Positions 58,555-64,000 of a DNA stretch of 64,000 bases are shown piece after piece. Every line of letters starts with the position of its first letter. Within the stretch, counting starts at the first letter, position 1. This stretch comes from Saccopteryx bilineata. Lineage: Eukaryota > Chordata > Mammalia > Chiroptera > Emballonuridae. Position numbers and translations under genes: made by a program. Below the pieces are notes generated by a model that was not told the DNA's origin, ran no database searches, and was given only the letters and a program-made list of their open reading frames with translations. The DNA is taken from assembly GCF_036850765.1 (NCBI RefSeq), contig NC_089490.1:274550482-274614481 (forward strand). The letters run 5' to 3'.

Positions 58555-58652
58555 TGACGTGACAGGTCTGGGTGGAGCCTGATCATCTGCATTTCTCAAT
58601 TTCCGGGTGATGCTGAGGCTACGGGTTGAGGACCCCATTCTGAGAACCATTG
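58555..58652 (-). mobile_element. MER5A-like hAT relic (-)
   Basis: 'gtctgggtggagcctgatca', 'tctgcatttctcaatttccg', 'ggtgatgctgaggctacggg' and 'ttctgagaaccattg' match the antisense of the ancient MER5A element. Confidence 0.8.
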
Positions 58653-58700
58653 ATGTTATCCCATTAGCTTGGCCGTGTGGCAATAGCATAGCCCTCTAAG

Positions 58701-58708
58701 CTCTAGAT
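58701..58708. repeat. 8-bp target-site duplication of hAT
   Basis: ctctagat is repeated exactly at 59224-59231. Eight bases is the hAT-superfamily duplication length. Confidence 0.95.
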
Positions 58709-59223
58709 CAGGGGTCCCCAAACTTTTTACACAGGGAGCCAGTTCACTGTCCCTCAGACCATTGGAGGGCCGGACTATAAAAAAAAACTATGAACAAATC
58801 CCTATGCACACTGCACATATCTTATTTTAAACTAAAAAAAAAAAAAAAAAAAAAAAAACAGGAACAAATACAATATTTAAAATAAAGAACAAGTAAATTT
58901 AAATCAACAAACTGACCAGTATTTCAATGGGAACTATGAGACTGCTTTTGGCTAATGAGATGGTCAATGTCCTGCTCCATATTTGTCACTGCTAGCCGTA
59001 ACAAGTGATATGACGTGCTTCTGGAGCCATGAGGCGTGCGTCCGGTGTCACCAGAAGTAGTACTGTACATGAGCAATGCCACGCTTTGCAGCGCTGCCAT
59101 ATACTGTGCTCCTCTCACTGACCACCAGTGAAAGAGGTTCCCCTTCCGGAAGTGCGGCGGGGGCCGGATAAATGGCCTCAGGGGGCTGCATGCAGCCCAT
59201 GGGCCATAGTTTGGGGACCCCTG
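58709..59223 (-). mobile_element. hAT non-autonomous DNA transposon (515 bp), well preserved
   Basis: Perfect 16-bp terminal inverted repeats (caggggtccccaaact at the left, agtttggggacccctg at the right), bracketed by perfect 8-bp duplications (58701-58708, 59224-59231). Subterminal 'gaccattggagggccggact' and 'gtgcggcgggggccggataa' are also mutually related. It contains a 24-base poly(A) run at 58834-58857. The minus strand carries the remnant of a transposase C terminus at 58924-59118. It probably belongs to the bat-lineage hATs. Confidence 0.95.
58924..59118 (-). pseudogene. Probable hAT transposase C-terminal remnant
   Basis: The last roughly 25 residues of this minus-strand ORF, LRLAVTNMEQDIDHL followed by ISQKQSHSSH and stop, resemble the extreme C terminus of Charlie-type hAT transposases (an LR-A-T...I..L...KQ..SH pattern). 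The rest of the protein, including catalytic DDE residues and the zinc finger, is missing. The orientation agrees with the element being a deletion derivative of an autonomous hAT. The resemblance is from memory and short. Confidence 0.5.
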
Positions 59224-59231
59224 CTCTAGAT

Positions 59232-60239
59232 GCTGCAGCAGGGAAGGAATGCGTACAGCAGCAGGGCTGTGTCTCTAGGAGCTCAAGGACTTTCACGTTT
59301 GAATTGATTCTGTCATTGCTCACTTACACATGAGGATCATGGGAGCCTTGGGCTCTAAGTCACTGGATTTCTTTTTACTCTTTCTCCTACATTTGAGGCT
59401 TTAGTTTTTAGCTGTAGTTTCCTTCCAATCAATATCATCTAATATCAGGCCATACTGCATCCTCTAAATCACTCTTGAGGGCCCTGAGGAACTTCAAATA
59501 TCTTTTGTTTCCAACACTCTGGAATATTTAACTAACCCTCTTCCAGGTCACAACTTTTCTATAACTTCATTTGAAGAGCCAAGCGTTAGTGTTGGCACAT
59601 AGCTGAGTTTTTTCTACTCTCTGCTACCTGGAGGTTAATGGAAACAAACATCCTGGAAAGGAAGAAGTCATCCAAGGTGAAAAGTGAGTGGCCTAGCCTG
59701 CTGCGCAGCACCCTTACTGAGTCCAAGAACCTGAAAGACTGCCCTACCCGGGGTGTCTGAGGGACCTGGGACCTGCTGCCCACACAGGTCCGGGTTTCCT
59801 TTTGGAAAGGGGGCAGATTGCACCATTTCTGCAGTATTTATTAACATTTTACTTGGATATAATTTCAAAAATAAAGAAAATATTTTTAAATAAAACAAGA
59901 ATGCCAATGTACCCTTTACTTACAATTAACTATTGTTACCTTATTATCCATCTGCTTTGTGATTTGTTCTGTGTGTGTGTGTGAGTGTGTGTGTGTGTGT
60001 GTGTGATGGTTTGTGAGTCCTTTGGGAATAGCTTTTGTAGATCATGCCTCTTTACTCTCAAAAACAAAGATGCTTTTACATAGTCATAGCACAGTTAGTT
60101 ACCCACTTCAGAGAATTTAACAGTGATACAATCCCTTTATCCAGTCCACTATCTATTGTCCAATTTTGACAATTGACCCAATAATGTCCATTGTGACATT
60201 TTACCCCTTCAAAGAAGGGTGAAGTCAAGGATCATTTCT
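59232..60239 (+). other. Intergenic, with GT microsatellite
   Basis: A (GT)n run with one GA interruption lies at 59971-60005. The rest holds no recognised feature. Confidence 0.5.
59971..60005 (+). repeat. (GT)n microsatellite
   Basis: 35 bases of GT interrupted once (gtgag). Confidence 0.9.
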
Positions 60240-61580
60240 CTTTTTTTAAAATTAAAATATTATGGGTGGCATAATGTTTTATAAAGCCATACAGGTTTCA
60301 GATATACAACTCAACAAAACCTCATCTGCATACTGCATTATGTGCCCATCGTCCAAAGCAAAGGCCCTTTCTGTCTTCATTTATCTCCCCTTTGCCCATC
60401 TCCACATACCCCCAGCCCCTTTTCCCTTGGCTATCACCACATTGTTGTCTGTGTCTATGTATTATATATATGTATGTATATGATATTTTGCTTGATACCT
60501 TTACCACTTTTCGTCCAGCCTCCAACCCTCCTTGCCAACAGCTGTCAGTCTCTCCCATAAATCCATGCCTCTGCTTTTATTTTGTCAGTTTATTTTGTTC
60601 ATTAGAGTCCACATATAAGAGATATCATATGGTACTTGTCTTTCTCTGACTGTCTTACCTTACTTAGCATATCACTCTCCAGGTTCATCCATATCATAAA
60701 AAGTAAGATTTTCTTCTTTTTCACAGCTGCATAATATTCCATGGTGTAAATGTACCGCAGCTTTTTATCCACTTATCTACTGATGGACACTTGGGCTGCT
60801 TCTGAATTTTGGCTATTATAAATAACACTGCAATAAACATAGGGGTGCATATAGTCTTTCAAATTAGTGCTTCATGTTTCTTTGTATTTATATATATTCT
60901 CAGAAGTGGGAATCACTGGGTCATAAGGCAGTTTTATTTTTAATTTTTTGAGGTAACCCCATATTGCATTCCACAGTGGCTACACCAATCTGCATTTCCA
61001 CCAACAGTGCTTGAGGGTCTCTTTTCTCTACATCCTTGCCAATACTTGTGTTTGTTGATTTATTGATGACAGTCATTCTAACAGGTTTGAGGTAATATCT
61101 CATTGTGGTTTTAATTTACATTTATCTGATGATTAGTGATGTTGAGCATCTTTTTATGTCTATTGGCCATCTGCATATCTTCTTTGGGGAAGTGTCTATT
61201 CAGGTCCTTTGCCCATTTTTAATTAGATTGTTTGATTTGTTGGTGTTGAGTTTTATAAATTCCTATTAATTTTGGATATTAATCCCTTATCAGATGTATT
61301 GATAAATATATTCTCCCATTCAGTGGGTTGTCTTTTCATTTTGTTGATGGTTTCCTTTGCTATAGATAACATTTTAGTTTGATGTAATCCTATACTTTTT
61401 ATTTTTTCCTTTGTTTCCCTTGATCGCAGAGATATATCAGCAAAAGTATTGCTATGAGAAATGTCTAAAATTTACTGCCTATATTTTTTTCCAGGATTTT
61501 TATTGTCTCATGACTTACATTTAAATGTTTAATTCATTTTTAGTTTATTCTTGTGTACGATATAAGTTGGTGGTCTAGTT
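60240..61580 (-). mobile_element. L1 3' end (-), 1.3 kb, 5'-truncated
   Basis: The antisense L1 3'UTR and ORF2 C terminus are seen: the T-rich tail at 60240, 'agccatacaggtttcagata', 'cataatattccatggtgtaa', 'ggacacttgggctgcttctg', 'ctgcaataaacataggggtg', 'gtcctttgcccatttttaat' and 'ttaatcccttatcagatgta'. No long ORF remains, so it is inactive. It is less decayed than the L1 copies at 37885 and 51836. Confidence 0.9.
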
Positions 61581-61604
61581 TTTTTTTGTTTGTTTTTTTC
61601 GTTT

Positions 61605-61628
61605 GGGGGGGTTGGGTTTTTGTGGGGG
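61605..61628 (+). other. Putative G-quadruplex motif
   Basis: G-runs of 7 (61605-61611), 3 (61614-61616) and 5 (61624-61628) lie within 24 bases. Splitting the first run gives four G3 tracts with loops of 1, 2 and 7. They are embedded in a G/T-only stretch (about 61578-61662) next to the 5' truncation end of the minus-strand L1. Confidence 0.5.
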
Positions 61629-61664
61629 TTTTTTATTTGTTTGTTTTTTGGGGGTGTTTTTTGC

Positions 61665-63255
61665 TGACATCATTTGTTGCATTCAGTTATTACATTTGTT
61701 TCACCTGAAACAGTTCAGAATCTCACCCTTCCTGTTTCAGTGGAACATGCTCCCTCAGTTCATGTTTGCTCATAGATTTGTTCTGTGCACAACATGAGGG
61801 ACATTACACACATACATTATATGATATCACACCAGACCGCTGGCCATTGTTCTGCCCTCATTGCTGAGGCAGATTCTGGTCTCCCCATCATGATGTGGTC
61901 CAAAACTTCCATTCTGTAGTTACTAGTTTTCCCTTGTTTCTAATAAAAAATCTGGGGGGGGTGTCCTTTAAAACATGTCAGTATCCAACTTCTCATCAAA
62001 ATCCATCCTGGCCCGAGTGCACTGAGCATCACTGACAACTTTTCCCTGCCAGGCTCTGTATAACGATGACTGCAAATTAATTGCAAATGAAGCTGTCATC
62101 CCAGCACACCCTCTACATTTACCCACCCAACCTCGTATTCTGCTGCAAGCAAGACCTCCCTACTCCTCACCATTTATTTTATTTATCTACTTATTATGGA
62201 CATGGGCTTGGACATTTTTTGCAATGATTCATCATCATTCTTAATTATACTGGAACATAAATTTTCCCAGATACGGCTAGTGGGGAATTCTTTCCACTTG
62301 CTCCTATGTCTTTGTGACAAGACCTCTTTTTTTAAAAAAAAAAATCATTTCTTTACTTTTTGACACAATAAGATGTTCCAAGCTCATCTTCTACCTTTTA
62401 TACCCCATCCTTACAATATGCCACTTTTATGCCTAAAACAGTTGTTGCTGTCTATCTGGTTTAACAATGCTATACAGATAATTTTCTTTAATGATACTTA
62501 TAACCTAGTAATGGAAAGCTACCAGTTAAACAAGAGTCTTTTTGGTGGCAAGAAACAGAAACCTGACTTGAATGGGCATAAGCAGAACATTAGTTAATTG
62601 GTTGAAAGAACCCAAGGAAGAGTTGAGCAACCATCCCTTGAATGGAAGGAGTGCTTTGGGGTCCTGGGTCAGCTGACCTCCAGATGTAAACACTGTCAGG
62701 CTTTCTGTTTTAGGACCTCATCTTTGCTTTCCTTAGTGGGGCACTGTGATCCCAAATCCCTTTCTCCAAATGGCAGGAAACATGGTACCCACAGTGCCCT
62801 TGACTTTCATGGTTCAGTTTGTGCCATGGAGGAATTCCTATTCAAAAACCCTGGGGAAGAGACTCAGCATGTACTGGTGTAGATCAGGTTTCCACTCTTA
62901 GGTTAATCAAGAAGGTCATGGAGATAGGCTCGTAAAAGAACAGCACAGCTTCTGAGCTGGTAAGTGGAGGGGGAGGAGGAGGAGGCCAGGGGAGGTTGGC
63001 AGACCATCCAATACGCATCTTCAGAGACACTATATTGGTCGGTTGATTTCCTGCTCTCTATTCTCAAGTGCTGCAAAATGAATTGTTTTCTACTAAGTGA
63101 TGCCAGAGTGTAAAATTTCCAACAACTACAAAAATGTATTATATCCCTGACAGGGTGTCATGGGTAATAGCAGTAAAATATTTAGAATAGCAACCAGCAT
63201 CACCTCCTATAAAATATTTGGTATCTATACTGTGATTTTAACAACAACAACAAAT
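61665..63255 (+). other. Intergenic, nothing recognised
   Basis: 61700-62000 is uninterrupted unique-looking sequence that I cannot classify. No exon with splice borders was identified. Confidence 0.4.
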
Positions 63256-63259
63256 AGTG

Positions 63260-63395
63260 GAAAGGCCACTGGGAAGGAGGAGGACTTGGAGACTAGTCCC
63301 AAATCTTTGTGACTTTGGGCAACTGGTTTGATTTTGTGAAGCTTAGATTAGCTTTAAAGTCACTTCCTGCTCTGACATCCCATAATTGTGTGGTC
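63260..63395 (+). repeat. Possible MIR-like relic (+)
   Basis: 'ctttgtgactttgggcaact' followed by 'gtgaagcttag' and 'ctgctctgacatcccataat' is reminiscent of a MIR-type core in sense orientation. Very diverged. Confidence 0.4.
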
Positions 63396-64000
63396 TGTGT
63401 TCAAGAAGAGTTATTATTTTGACAACTTTGGCCTTGCCTTCTTGTAGACCTCTGCCAACCATGACTGTTGGTGACCACAGATGAACTGAGAGCCCAACCG
63501 TGGACTAGCCCCTTTCCCTCCCTATTACCTAATTCCTAACTCCCTTCTGGCATGCCTTTGACATTCTTCTGGTTTGGACCCAGTCTATGGCTCCTGTTCC
63601 ACCCACAAATTTCAAATTAGGTGTGTACAGCACCACATAAGAATTGTCTAGCACAAGGCCAGAATGCTAGTCTCCTCCACCCTAAAGTAGCAGCTGCTAC
63701 CCTCATCATCCCAAGAACAGCCCCACTACCCAGACAACCCCGTGTTCACAGACCTTACTATCATCAGTCATGGTGGTCTTACCAGGAGCTACTCCTACCA
63801 CTCTGCTGGGAGGGTCTCTCAATGAATCCAGGGTCGCCAGAAGGGTTATAGAATTTACAGAAAATGGGTGCTGGTTCACAAGGCTAGGTGACTTGTGTTT
63901 ATAATGAATGTGTCATGTTTCTAGGGGTATGAGCATACATACTTGGAAAGTGGATTTGAGACTAAACTACTGGTTCCATCATAAGGGATGAGCCTAGTTT
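63396..64000 (+). other. Intergenic, nothing recognised
   Basis: No gene or repeat is recognised up to the window end. The downstream neighbour of ADAMTS16 in mammals (ICE1, from memory) is not visible. Confidence 0.4.

Overview
The window is vertebrate nuclear DNA, almost certainly from a bat. It has intron-rich, low-density coding sequence, CA/GT microsatellites, MIR and L1 relics and MaLR-like LTRs. It also carries several copies of tRNA-derived SINEs whose heads read like the bat Rhin-1/Ves-type families, plus hAT and mariner DNA transposons of the kind that stayed active in bats. The SINE type suggests a horseshoe-bat-like or emballonurid lineage, but the exact species cannot be read from the sequence.

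The only protein-coding gene I can support is the 3' end of an ADAMTS-family secreted metalloprotease, best matched to ADAMTS16, on the + strand. Five exons (11786-11987, 12145-12339, 14695-14919, 23699-23846, 24588-24703) have clean AG/GT borders and a continuous reading frame. They encode the last 294 residues: four thrombospondin type-1 repeats and a C-terminal PLAC module ending in a stop. The catalytic and spacer parts lie upstream of the window. Bases 1-11785 are therefore intron of this gene, and the 3'UTR runs to a poly(A) signal at 25813-25818.

From about 25.85 kb to the end I see no gene. The region is intergenic and repeat-rich. Its most distinctive component is an 18-unit GC-rich minisatellite (26367-27265) built from 51-bp and 49-bp unit types. 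Other features are a young full-length SINE with a perfect 17-bp target duplication (31020-31399), L1 3' ends in both orientations, an internally deleted mariner with an in-frame fused transposase ORF (42640-43196), a hAT element nested in an older LTR (44292-44610), and a well-preserved 515-bp hAT with perfect 8-bp target duplications (58709-59223).

In the 8.8-kb intron before the fourth exon lies a seven-unit 24-bp array carrying inverted CCAAT boxes (18298-18465), preceded by a 32-bp duplication. It looks like an LTR-type promoter or enhancer. No RNA genes, CRISPR arrays, operons or prokaryotic features are present. Most short ORFs are chance or repeat-derived.
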